Origin: Bacillus horti
Lineage (GTDB): Bacteria; Bacillota; Bacilli; Caldalkalibacillales; JCM-10596
Assembly: GCF_030813115.1 (NCBI RefSeq)
Contig: NZ_JAUSTY010000006.1
Coordinates: 205,392-269,391, forward strand
Reading direction: 5' to 3'
DNA: 64,000 nucleotides
A program made the translations under genes and the position numbers. Positions 8,881-15,969 of the stretch are shown piece after piece (position 1 is the first letter of the stretch; each line of letters begins with the position of its first letter). The notes under the pieces are model-generated. The model worked only from the letters and a program-made list of their open reading frames with translations, had not been told where the DNA came from and did no database searches.

Positions 8881-9020
8881 AGCTAACATTCAGATTAGGA
8901 ATCCCTCTAAATTAAACATGTCGTACTGGGTTTTACTAATAGTATTAATTATTGGACATTTACAGAATAAATTGCTAAACTTACCATGCAGTGAATCAAT
9001 GTTTGAGAGGAGAAACACTA

Positions 9021-9515
9021 ATGAACCAAACAATGGGCAGAAAAGAAATTTTACTGATGAGTTGGGACGCTGCAATGGACAGGCAAGGGTGGTACCCACC
9101 ACTGGCAGCAGCTTTGGAGAGCATGAACGCAGAGCAAGCAGCTTGGCGACCTGAAGGAAAGGCGACCAACACCATCTGGGAAACCGTACGGCATTTGATT
9201 TTTTATAAAAAACGTTTATTGCAACAGTGGCAGGGCATTCAGCCGGAAGAGTCCGAAAGTAATGACGCAACATTCACCGTTGACGAACAGGGGGAAGAGG
9301 CCTGGGAACAGACGGTCTCTGAACTTATTAGCATTCATCGAGAAATTCGCGATCTTTTGGCACAGTGCAGTGAAGAAGATCTCGATCGCCCGATCCCAGA
9401 TTTTCCGATTGGTGGCCATGTGTTGAACCTCTTTGTTCACGATGCTTATCATACAGGCCAGATTGTCTCCATCCGTAAGTTGCAGGGATCTTGGCCGGAG
9501 CGGAAAGACTATTAA
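9021..9515 (+). CDS. DinB-family protein
   Basis: A 164-aa four-helix-bundle protein of the DinB/YfiT superfamily, probable metal-dependent thiol- or hydrolase-type enzymes. The metal-binding histidines are visible as WETVRHLIFYKKR (~residue 57) and VHDAYHTGQIVSIRKLQG (~140-157, an HxxxH pair). ATG 9021 is supported by GAGAGGAG about 9 nt upstream. It is followed by a rho-independent terminator and appears monocistronic. The biochemical role of this member cannot be read from sequence. Confidence 0.85.
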   Translation: MNQTMGRKEILLMSWDAAMDRQGWYPPLAAALESMNAEQAAWRPEGKATNTIWETVRHLIFYKKRLLQQWQGIQPEESESNDATFTVDEQGEEAWEQTVSELISIHREIRDLLAQCSEEDLDRPIPDFPIGGHVLNLFVHDAYHTGQIVSIRKLQGSWPERKDY

Positions 9516-9577
9516 TAGTAATTTCTATTGAAAGAATTATTGTCGTACATATGCAATGATGTTATAAGAGAAAAACC

Positions 9578-9620
9578 AAACCCTGCGATATCTAAAAATT
9601 TCAGGGTTCTTTCTATTTTA
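9578..9620. terminator. Rho-independent terminator after the DinB gene
   Basis: AACCCTG (9579-9585) pairs with CAGGGTT (9602-9608) and is followed by a T-rich tract (TCTTTCTATTTTATT). It lies 60 nt beyond the DinB stop codon. Confidence 0.65.
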
Positions 9621-9709
9621 TTACATTCTACTGATAGAGTGGAAAATTACTCGGACAATTCAAAGGCTATACCATAGCACCGGTGCAGATTATTGGTCGT
9701 TCTCACAAG

Positions 9710-10618
9710 CTACGGAGTGCCCGGCTCCTGAAATCTTCCTGCTTCCACGTCGCAGATGAAGCGCTCAATGAGAGCAGCACATTCGCGATGATGCGTCTCT
9801 AAAAGGAAGTGGCCGCCTTCAAAAACATGGATTTCGAGCGTGTCAAGAACGCGGCTATAGGCCATGATTTCGTCTAACTCAAAGAAAGGGTCATGTCGCC
9901 CCCAAAGCAGCAGGCAAGGAGGCTGGTGTTCGCGATGGTAGGACTCAATGACCGGAAAACGAGCGACGTGTGCGCGGTAGTCTGTAAAGATTTGGAAGTG
10001 AATGTCTATGTGTCCGGGTCTCGCCATTCGTTCCCAATCGAGATGCCAGCACTCCGGCGGGTGAAGTAACTTCAGGCGTTCAGGAAGACCTCCAATATAT
10101 GTGCCACGGGTGCCCTCGAAATTCAGCCACTCAGGTAGTTTAGTCTTGTTTGCCTCGGTGGGATCGGCCCAGAATGCCTTTGGAGCATCCCAATCAGGCC
10201 CCAACCCCTCATCGTGGACATTGCCATTCTGGACAACCAAACCAAGAATGCGATCTGGCCGTCGCGTCGCCAGATGGTAGCCGACAGGCGTACCGAAGTC
10301 GTTGACGAACAGGAAGAATCGATCAATGCCGAGGGCTTCGACAAAAGCCTCAATCGTATTGGCGATATTCTCAAAAGTATACTTATAGGCTTCCGTTGAC
10401 GGGGAGGAAGTAAAGCCGAAACCGGGTAAATCGGGCGCGACGACATAGGCTGATTTTGCTAGTGGTTCAATAATATCACGAAACATAAACGAGGAGCTTG
10501 GAGATCCGTGAAGTAGCAGAATTGCTGGGTTCTCAGGATTGCCCGCATATCTGTAGAAGACGTCCAGATTTTCAATGACGATGGTTTGATGATGGGTTTT
10601 ATGATGATAGTTTTCCAT
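9710..10618 (-). CDS. Alpha/beta hydrolase, haloalkane dehalogenase / epoxide hydrolase type
   Basis: A 302-aa alpha/beta-fold hydrolase. The oxyanion region is LLLHGSPSSSFMFRD (~40), the nucleophile elbow is FVNDFGTPVGYH (~120, an Asp nucleophile as in dehalogenases and epoxide hydrolases), and the catalytic Asp and His are likely in LLWGRHDPFF and FEGGHFLLE. Start ATG 10618 has AAAGGAGAG 5 nt upstream. GC-rich codons are clearly commoner here than in the neighbours, which suggests recent transfer. It is flanked on one side by a decayed gene. Substrate unknown; homologues are often annotated as haloalkane dehalogenase. Confidence 0.85.
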   Translation of the reverse strand: MENYHHKTHHQTIVIENLDVFYRYAGNPENPAILLLHGSPSSSFMFRDIIEPLAKSAYVVAPDLPGFGFTSSPSTEAYKYTFENIANTIEAFVEALGIDRFFLFVNDFGTPVGYHLATRRPDRILGLVVQNGNVHDEGLGPDWDAPKAFWADPTEANKTKLPEWLNFEGTRGTYIGGLPERLKLLHPPECWHLDWERMARPGHIDIHFQIFTDYRAHVARFPVIESYHREHQPPCLLLWGRHDPFFELDEIMAYSRVLDTLEIHVFEGGHFLLETHHRECAALIERFICDVEAGRFQEPGTP

Positions 10619-10752
10619 TTTTCTCTCCTTTGGAATTGAATTATGATTCTTTAGGATTAAAAATTTGATCCTTCGGCATGCCAATACTGATAATACGCAT
10701 ATGTTCACACATTTTTTTAACTCTTTTAAATAATAAGAGTTAATAGGGAGGA

Positions 10753-11200
10753 GTGGCAGCCAAAATTATCCTCACTTTATTGTTCTGTGCTAAGAATATA
10801 ACATATGTAACTATCAAAGTAAATATAAATGGTTACAAAAACTCATCGATCGATTGGGATTTTGTAAACAATTTCGCTTTTGGATGGCATTTACAGAATG
10901 GAGAATACTATATGAAACTTCTAGTAGATCAATATGATAAGCCATTACGATACTCCTAATACAAGGTCTGTATACTTTGGGGATTCTAATGCAAATATTG
11001 AGGCAGCAAGAAATGCTAGCGTAGCAAGTGTTGGTCCATTAAACTATTAGGAGAAGTTTTATTGTCCAGAAACAGGAAAAATAGTATTAGACCGGGCAAA
11101 TAAAGTTTTAGACTGGCGGCATGTATTAAAAGGTGCAGAAATCTTTAATAATGATACAATATTAAAAAGGTACACTTTTAGAGTAACACCTATGCAATAA
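10753..11200 (+). pseudogene. Degenerate coding sequence, function unrecognised
   Basis: After an AGGGAGGA motif a GTG at 10753 opens a 68-codon frame ending at 10959. The overlapping frame from 10943 then reads HYDTPNTRSVYFGDSNANIE and continues as far as a single in-frame TAG at 11048-11050. It resumes as EKFYCPETGKIVLDRANKVL and ends with a TAA at 11198-11200. Smooth amino-acid composition across both frames suggests one decayed gene of about 150 codons, broken by one frameshift and one nonsense codon. I do not recognise the family. The gap on either side (10619-10752 and 11201-11281) holds nothing else I can support. Confidence 0.5.
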
Positions 11201-11281
11201 GACTAATAACGAAATTAAGTTTCGATATATCCCATCAAGGACATATTATGAAACAGTGCTTTAATAAAGGAGTTGTATAAA

Positions 11282-11950
11282 ATGAATGAAAATAAAGGTA
11301 CAGAAATCAAACGTTCTTCAAAAGCAGAACACATACTATCTCAGATCAATAGTAAAACTAAGCTAGGAGACTTAAGAAAAATCGCAAAGGACATTAAAAA
11401 AGATCACGAACTAGCTATGGAACTTTGGTCAACCGAAGAGTTTTTGCCCAGACTATTAGCACTATTAATTATGGATAAAAAACTTCTTTCACAAGAAGTA
11501 CTAAATAAGCTTGATAAGGATATGCAGACTCATACTTTTGAAGAGAAAAATAACATAATGGATTGGTTAATGGCTAATCAACTCACCAAAGATAAGAAGA
11601 CGATTGCATTGATGGAGTCATGGGAAAATAGTCCTTCTGCTCTTCAAAGGAGAGCTTACTGGTATTATCAAGCGCGATTGAGATGGACTGGTCAAACACC
11701 GCCTGATAACACCGTAGACTTACTATCTAAGTTAGAGGCTAATATTACGCAGGAAGAACCGGAAGTTCAATGGGCTATGAATTTCACCGCAGGCTGGATA
11801 GGCGTTTATGATGAAAAATATCGTGCCCGTTGTATTAATCTTGGTGAGGAAACGGGTCTTTACAGAGGGCAAATGGTATCAAAAGGATGTACTCCCGACT
11901 ATTTACCGGAGTTTATTACGATTGAAGTTAACAAACGACAAAATCATTAG
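11282..11950 (+). CDS. DNA alkylation repair protein (AlkD-like, HEAT-repeat)
   Basis: A 222-aa all-helical protein matching the DNA-alkylation-repair (AlkD-related) family, which uses HEAT-like repeats to grip alkylated DNA. Recognisable segments are LPRLLALLIMDKKLLSQ (~58-75), NNIMDWLMANQLTKDKKTI (~95-115), SPSALQRRAYWYYQARLRW (~125-145) and EVQWAMNFTAGWIGVYDEKYRARC (~165-190). ATG 11282 is chosen over the upstream TTG 11273 because AAAGGAG is 9 nt away. It sits alone between two decayed frames. The family call is firm; glycosylase activity is inferred. Confidence 0.78.
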   Translation: MNENKGTEIKRSSKAEHILSQINSKTKLGDLRKIAKDIKKDHELAMELWSTEEFLPRLLALLIMDKKLLSQEVLNKLDKDMQTHTFEEKNNIMDWLMANQLTKDKKTIALMESWENSPSALQRRAYWYYQARLRWTGQTPPDNTVDLLSKLEANITQEEPEVQWAMNFTAGWIGVYDEKYRARCINLGEETGLYRGQMVSKGCTPDYLPEFITIEVNKRQNH

Positions 11951-11991
11951 TTTACCTTTGAAAATTTATTAAGGATTAATGTAAAGGGCTG

Positions 11992-12296
11992 ATGGCAATT
12001 CTAAAAGCCGCGTGGAATCAAGGTATCCAGTCTAATACTTTATATTCTACAGACATTTATAATGAAATAAAATTGGGTGCATAAATAGGACGGTTATTAA
12101 AAATGAAGTAAAACTAGGTGGCTAAAACTTAGGCTTACTAAAAAATGAAATAAAATCCAGTGGATATATAAGTAATTGCGTATTTGTTATTAATGCACCC
12201 AGCTTTACTTCAACGGACATACACGGACAACCAAATCATAACATCTACAAATTCATTTCTAGAATTGTGTCCGATAATATATATTATGTAAACTAG
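11992..12296 (+). pseudogene. Decayed frame with three 41-42-bp repeats encoding NE(I/V)K
   Basis: A coding-like segment begins MAILKAAWNQGIQSNTLYST and contains three related units starting at 12061, 12102 and 12144, each AATGAARTAAAA followed by a GGTGG-like stretch. Units two and three are in frame (42 bp apart) and encode LLKNE(I/V)K; unit one is one base out of phase. Stops at 12082, 12123 and the frame change show decay. The last part (SNCVFVINAPSFTSTDIHGQ) ends at a TAG at 12294-12296. An inverted near-copy of unit one lies at 12188-12212. No family is recognised. Confidence 0.45.
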
Positions 12297-12324
12297 AAAA
12301 AGACTTATAAGAAATTGCAAGAAA

Positions 12325-12353
12325 ACAGCCTAACAAAAATATTAGCTGGCTGT
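12325..12353 (-). terminator. Candidate terminator of the ArsR-like gene
   Basis: ACAGCC (12325-12330) pairs with GGCTGT (12348-12353). On the minus strand the hairpin is followed by TTTTCTTG. It lies about 55 nt past the stop of the regulator gene. Confidence 0.5.
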
Positions 12354-12406
12354 CCCTTACTCTCTTTTTTATATGTCATTTTACTAATTCACAATATTGC
12401 TTTGGA

Positions 12407-12745
12407 TTATAGGTACACATGAATGCTATTTAGCCAGCTTAATAAAACTTGAAAGCCCTCCTTATTGAGCACATAAAAATAACGTTTCCCTTCTCTAGCT
12501 AAAGAGACAATATTATTTTCTTTTAGTTCTTTTAAATGATATGACAACTTAGTGTTTGTAATAGTAAAACCATCTTCTTTAAGTATTTTCAATATATCCA
12601 TTGGGCAAAAGCCATTGGATCCTTCTCTAGTTACGGGTAAATACTCTCTCCTTTCAAACTGAGATTCCAAAATTTCAATTATCTTAAGCCGTATAGGATC
12701 TTGAAGAGTCTTAATTAAATTAGTTAAGCTATTATAATTGTTCAT
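12407..12745 (-). CDS. ArsR-like winged-helix regulator
   Basis: A 112-aa winged-helix protein. Helix one reads NSLTNLIKTLQDPIRLKIIEIL (ArsR type), a central segment carries GFCPMDILKILKE, the recognition helix region is TNTKLSYHLKELKENNIVSL (~70-90), and the wing is AREGKRYFYVLNKEG. No cysteine metal motif of ELCVCDL type is present, so it is probably not a metal sensor of the classical sort. Start: the ATG at 12745 matches family length; an in-frame ATG at 12775 lies inside a palindrome and has no Shine-Dalgarno site. It is divergent from a HAD phosphatase across two identical-type palindromes. Confidence 0.78.
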   Translation of the reverse strand: MNNYNSLTNLIKTLQDPIRLKIIEILESQFERREYLPVTREGSNGFCPMDILKILKEDGFTITNTKLSYHLKELKENNIVSLAREGKRYFYVLNKEGFQVLLSWLNSIHVYL

Positions 12746-12773
12746 ACAATAAAGATACAGCAATTCTCTTGAC

Positions 12774-12820
12774 ATTTCAAATATATTTGAAATAATAGAT
12801 ACAGTTCAAAAGTATTTGAA
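12774..12820. promoter_or_regulatory. Two TTCAAA-N4-TTTGAA operators in a divergent promoter
   Basis: TTCAAA-TATA-TTTGAA at 12776-12791 sits in a 20-bp perfect palindrome (12774-12793). TTCAAA-AGTA-TTTGAA follows at 12805-12820. Centres are 29 bp apart, close to an integral number of helical turns. They occupy the whole space between the ArsR-like gene and the HAD phosphatase gene and are the expected binding sites for a dimeric winged-helix repressor. Confidence 0.72.
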
Positions 12821-12838
12821 ATGAAGGAGAGAAAGTGT

Positions 12839-13612
12839 ATGAGCTATAGAATTGTATTTTTTGATGTTGACGGGACATTAACAGATTATGAAAGTGGAAA
12901 TATTTCTTTATCAACAAAATTAGCCGTAAAAGATTTAATAACAAAGGGATATATAGTTGTAGCAGCAACAGGAAGACCTTTATCGATGTGTAAGCAAATA
13001 CAAGATTTAGGCATTGAAACATTCATTACGGCAAATGGTGGGCTCGTTAAATATAAAGAAAATGTTATTCATAAAGTACCTATGAATAAAAACATCGTCC
13101 TAGAAGTAATGGAGTTTGCCCATATAGAGAATAATGGTTTGTCTTTCTATACTGAAGATTTTAGTATGAATGGTGTAAAGGAAAAAGAAATCTTAGTAGC
13201 CTTGAAGGAAACGTTATCCCTCGATGATTATCCAGTAACTAATCCATTCATTCTTGATCAAGAAATATATTTATTATGTTTATTTGCTAATAATGAAACC
13301 GTTCAGAAGTACATACAAAGCTTTCCACACTTAACATTTAAAAGATGGCATCCGTACGTGTTAAATGTTTTGCAGGAGGATGTTTCTAAATCTTTAGCTA
13401 TAGTAAAAACATTAGAATACTTTGGAATTGATAAATCGGAGGCAATTGCTTTCGGTGATGGAGAAAACGATATGGATATGTTAGAACTAGTTGATCTTGG
13501 AATAGCCATGGGGAATGCAACTGAAAAATTAAAGGATATTGCAGGTTATGTTACCAAAAAATCAAGTGAAGATGGTATTCAGTATGCGTTAAAAAAACTA
13601 GGGATAATTTAG
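12839..13612 (+). CDS. Cof-type HAD-superfamily phosphatase
   Basis: A 257-aa HAD hydrolase of the Cof/IIB subclass. Motif I is FFDVDGTLTDYE (Asp nucleophile and acid), motif II is VAATGRPLSM, the motif III lysine is near EDVSKSLAI (~185), and motif IV is AFGDGENDMDML (~208-219) with AMGNA after it. The cap domain lies between motifs II and III. Such enzymes dephosphorylate sugar phosphates, FMN or related metabolites. ATG 12839 follows AAGGAG by 8 nt and overlaps no operator; the upstream in-frame ATG at 12821 directly abuts the palindrome. It is probably repressed by the divergent ArsR-like protein. Confidence 0.88.
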   Translation: MSYRIVFFDVDGTLTDYESGNISLSTKLAVKDLITKGYIVVAATGRPLSMCKQIQDLGIETFITANGGLVKYKENVIHKVPMNKNIVLEVMEFAHIENNGLSFYTEDFSMNGVKEKEILVALKETLSLDDYPVTNPFILDQEIYLLCLFANNETVQKYIQSFPHLTFKRWHPYVLNVLQEDVSKSLAIVKTLEYFGIDKSEAIAFGDGENDMDMLELVDLGIAMGNATEKLKDIAGYVTKKSSEDGIQYALKKLGII

Positions 13613-13674
13613 CTTTAATCAAATTCCAGTTCACCTGTCTTTTATAAAGATTATATTATTACTTTAGAATTACA

Positions 13675-13715
13675 AAAGCAAAAAGTCTCACAGATCTCGT
13701 AAGACTTTTTGCTTC
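13675..13715. terminator. Bidirectional terminator between HAD phosphatase and cotJC
   Basis: AGCAAAAAGTCT and AGACTTTTTGCT form a long stem around a loop containing AGATCT. A and T runs are built into the arms, so it serves both convergent genes. Confidence 0.85.
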
Positions 13716-13722
13716 CTGAGCT

Positions 13723-14292
13723 TCAAAATATTCTTTTCGTATCCTGATCTTCTTTAATAAGCTCAACAGCCTCACGGAAACGCTGAGAGTGAACAATTTC
13801 TCTTTCACGAAGAAAAGTTAAGCTATCTTGTAAATCCACATCATCTGTCATATCTATTAACCATTGATAGGTTGCTCTTGCTTTTTCCTCTGCTGCTATA
13901 TCCTCATATAGGTCTGCAATGGGGTCGCCTTTTGCTTGAAAATAAGTGGCTGTAAAAGGTACACCAGATGCATTTTGATAGAATAAAGCCTTATCATGAT
14001 TAGCATAATGATCACCGAGACCAGCTTCTTTTAGTTGTTCTGGAGTAGCATCCTTAGTTAGCTTATAAACCATGGTAGCAATCATTTCCAAATGAGCAAA
14101 TTCCTCAGTTCCAATATCATTAACAATACCAATGACACGCTCTGGTAGAGTATAGCGCTGATTTAAATATCTGAGGGCGGCAGCTAATTCTCCATCGGCT
14201 CCTCCATATTGCTCCATCAAAAATTTAGCCATCCTTGGATCACACTTACTTACTCTTACTGGATACTGCAGCTTTTTTTCATAGACCCACAC
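13723..14292 (-). CDS. cotJC: Spore coat protein CotJC, manganese-catalase family
   Basis: A 189-aa ferritin-like protein of the manganese catalase family that forms an inner spore-coat component with CotJA. Metal-ligand glutamates and histidines are visible in the helices GGADGELAAALRYLNQ (~30-45), GTEEFAHLEMIATMV (~61-75), DIAAEEKARATYQWL (~130-145) and REREIVHSQRFREAVEL (~162-178), the E...ExxH pattern twice. Last gene of cotJABC, 47 nt after cotJB. Expression during sporulation under mother-cell sigma E is known for B. subtilis and inferred here. Confidence 0.95.
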   Translation of the reverse strand: MWVYEKKLQYPVRVSKCDPRMAKFLMEQYGGADGELAAALRYLNQRYTLPERVIGIVNDIGTEEFAHLEMIATMVYKLTKDATPEQLKEAGLGDHYANHDKALFYQNASGVPFTATYFQAKGDPIADLYEDIAAEEKARATYQWLIDMTDDVDLQDSLTFLREREIVHSQRFREAVELIKEDQDTKRIF

Positions 14293-14339
14293 TTATAGTA
14301 TCCTCCCTTATCATATTTAACACATGAAACCGTTTTTTG

Positions 14340-14621
14340 TTAAACTTGCCATGGCCAAGGAGCTTCCTTCCAGGTCCATGGATACTTTGAAAAGTCATTT
14401 CCAAAATGGACCAAGGGACCATAGATTTCTGTAAATTGGTTTTTTAGTAGCATACTTTGCTCTGTCAGATCGTTATATTGCTGGATAGCTTTAAAATCCT
14501 GAGGATGGGTATTAAGATATAGGTTTAGCTCTACTAAGACAAAATCTACAACTTGAATTTCTTCTAATAGCTTATGATACTTTTCTTTTTCTTCCGTTGT
14601 CCATTGATCAAACTTAGTCAT
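14340..14621 (-). CDS. cotJB: Spore coat protein CotJB
   Basis: A 93-aa small helical protein with the CotJB pattern: KYHKLLEEIQVVDFVLVELNLYL, the conserved THPQDFKAIQQYN segment and a Trp/Pro-rich end (KYPWTWKEAPWPWQV). It works with CotJA and CotJC in coat assembly. Its ATG (14621-14619) shares one base with the stop codon of cotJA, so translation is coupled. Confidence 0.93.
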   Translation of the reverse strand: MTKFDQWTTEEKEKYHKLLEEIQVVDFVLVELNLYLNTHPQDFKAIQQYNDLTEQSMLLKNQFTEIYGPLVHFGNDFSKYPWTWKEAPWPWQV

Positions 14622-14881
14622 TAATCTGTGCCTCCTTTTCCTAAATCTCCTCTCGTATTGTTTTGTACAGCCATTTTCTTATAGGGGTTTTCATACGGAG
14701 CATAGAGCGCAGGCCATAAAGTACCGCGCTGTAAAGCTTCTTTTGGTGAAAATTGTGGAAGGTCATAAGGCTGAAAGCCCATATATAGCTGTGGAGGCGT
14801 TTCATAAGTTCTATACAGTAATGGTGGACAGGGATCGAACAACCCTCTAAAAGGCTTGTAGCTCTTTCTAAATGTAGCCAA
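14621..14881 (-). CDS. cotJA: Spore coat-associated protein CotJA
   Basis: An 86-aa Pro/Tyr-rich coat protein with the CotJA core (PPQLYMGFQPYDLPQFSP, EALQRGTLWPALYAPYENPY). In B. subtilis it is needed to hold CotJC in the spore coat. Start is a TTG at 14881 with a near-perfect AAAGGAGGTG site 7 nt upstream. First gene of the operon. I could not fix a sigma-E promoter by eye. Confidence 0.93.
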   Translation of the reverse strand: MATFRKSYKPFRGLFDPCPPLLYRTYETPPQLYMGFQPYDLPQFSPKEALQRGTLWPALYAPYENPYKKMAVQNNTRGDLGKGGTD

Positions 14882-14984
14882 TAATTACACCTCCTTTAAA
14901 GATACTTATCTCCTAACACCTTATTTAGAGGGACAAATTTCTTAGAACTATTATTTTGCATTTAGATATAAAAGTTGATTGAAC

Positions 14985-15021
14985 GAAAAAAAGAATCGTA
15001 CGTAAGCACGATTCTTTTTAG
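14985..15021. terminator. Terminator downstream of the FMN reductase
   Basis: AAAAAGAATCGT pairs with ACGATTCTTTTT around a CGTAAGC loop, giving T-runs in both directions. It lies 120 nt beyond the reductase stop and upstream of cotJA. Confidence 0.8.
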
Positions 15022-15139
15022 GTTCTTTATTCTTTCAAAAACAACGAACCTAATCAAAGCTAGATCATTTATATTCTTATCTTATGTCATCATGTAGTTT
15101 TAGAATTATTCTTCTATGTCATCAAAATGTTTTCTTCAA

Positions 15140-15673
15140 TTAACGAAGAGTTTTTAATGCAGTGCTCCAAGCTACAACTTGGTCCAACATTAGATTAATG
15201 TTAGCTAAATGTAAATCAGCCGGTTTGAAAGTTGAGAAATTCTCGAAATCTGTAAATAGTGAAAGTGTTGGATGAGTACGTACATCGGCAATTTGGATTT
15301 CTCCTAAAATACCACGCAAATGCTCAGCAGCACGTGCACCGCCTGTAGAACCATAGCTCACAATTCCCGCAGCTTTGTTTGCCCATTCATCACGAGCTAA
15401 ATCAATCGCGTTCTTTAGAACTCCAGAAATACTGTGGTTATACTCAGGTGTAACAAAGACAAAACCATCTACACCATTTAACGCGTCAGACCACGCTTTA
15501 ATTTGTTCTTCTCCACCAGGCTCTCCTAAGAATGGTAGCTTAAACTCAGCAAGATCAATGATCTCATATTCTGCATCATTTCTCTTATCTGCAATTTCCT
15601 TTACCCACTGCCCAACCTGTGGACTTACTCTCCCTGGACGCGTACTTCCCAAGATAATCCCTATTCTTAACAC
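15140..15673 (-). CDS. NADPH-dependent FMN reductase family protein
   Basis: A 177-aa flavodoxin-like flavin reductase (YhdA/azoreductase type). The FMN phosphate loop is IILGSTRPGRVSPQVGQWV (residues ~6-24), the isoalloxazine contact is FVTPEYNHSISGVLKNAIDL (~74-93), and the GIVSYGSTGGARAAEHL motif follows (~103-120). It reduces FMN, quinones or azo dyes at the expense of NADPH. Start is GTG 15673 with GGAGGAGG 8 nt upstream. It is divergent from xerS across a 296-bp intergenic region. Confidence 0.92.
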   Translation of the reverse strand: MLRIGIILGSTRPGRVSPQVGQWVKEIADKRNDAEYEIIDLAEFKLPFLGEPGGEEQIKAWSDALNGVDGFVFVTPEYNHSISGVLKNAIDLARDEWANKAAGIVSYGSTGGARAAEHLRGILGEIQIADVRTHPTLSLFTDFENFSTFKPADLHLANINLMLDQVVAWSTALKTLR

Positions 15674-15795
15674 CTTACATCCTCCTCCATCTCATAAATT
15701 GATTTGAATTTATCTCTAATTTGAGATATCTTCTACAATTAAAATATACTATCGTTTGTTTGTACGCAAGTATAATGCTTAACAACATTTCAATT

Positions 15796-15817
15796 TTGTA
15801 TTATGTACAAAATACAA
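15796..15817. promoter_or_regulatory. Inverted repeat between the FMN reductase gene and xerS
   Basis: TTGTATT and AATACAA are separated by 8 bp. The site is 123 bp upstream of the reductase start and 153 bp upstream of the xerS start. It could be an operator; it does not match the streptococcal difSL sequence as I remember it. Confidence 0.35.
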
Positions 15818-15969
15818 TTTTTATACATAAATCTCATTATCTTTAATTTCATAAGTAATATTCCATTACTCTTTACAAGAACATATGTTCGATGTATAAT
15901 TTAAATATCTTATCCTCCTCTACCCATTCCAGACATTATTTTTATCTTATAAGCGAGGTGACCTTCACA

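Noticed and set aside
12777..13022. An 81-codon minus-strand frame overlapping the HAD gene and the operator palindromes
   Set aside because: It is antisense to the conserved HAD motif I, very Leu/Phe-rich, and has no ribosome binding site.
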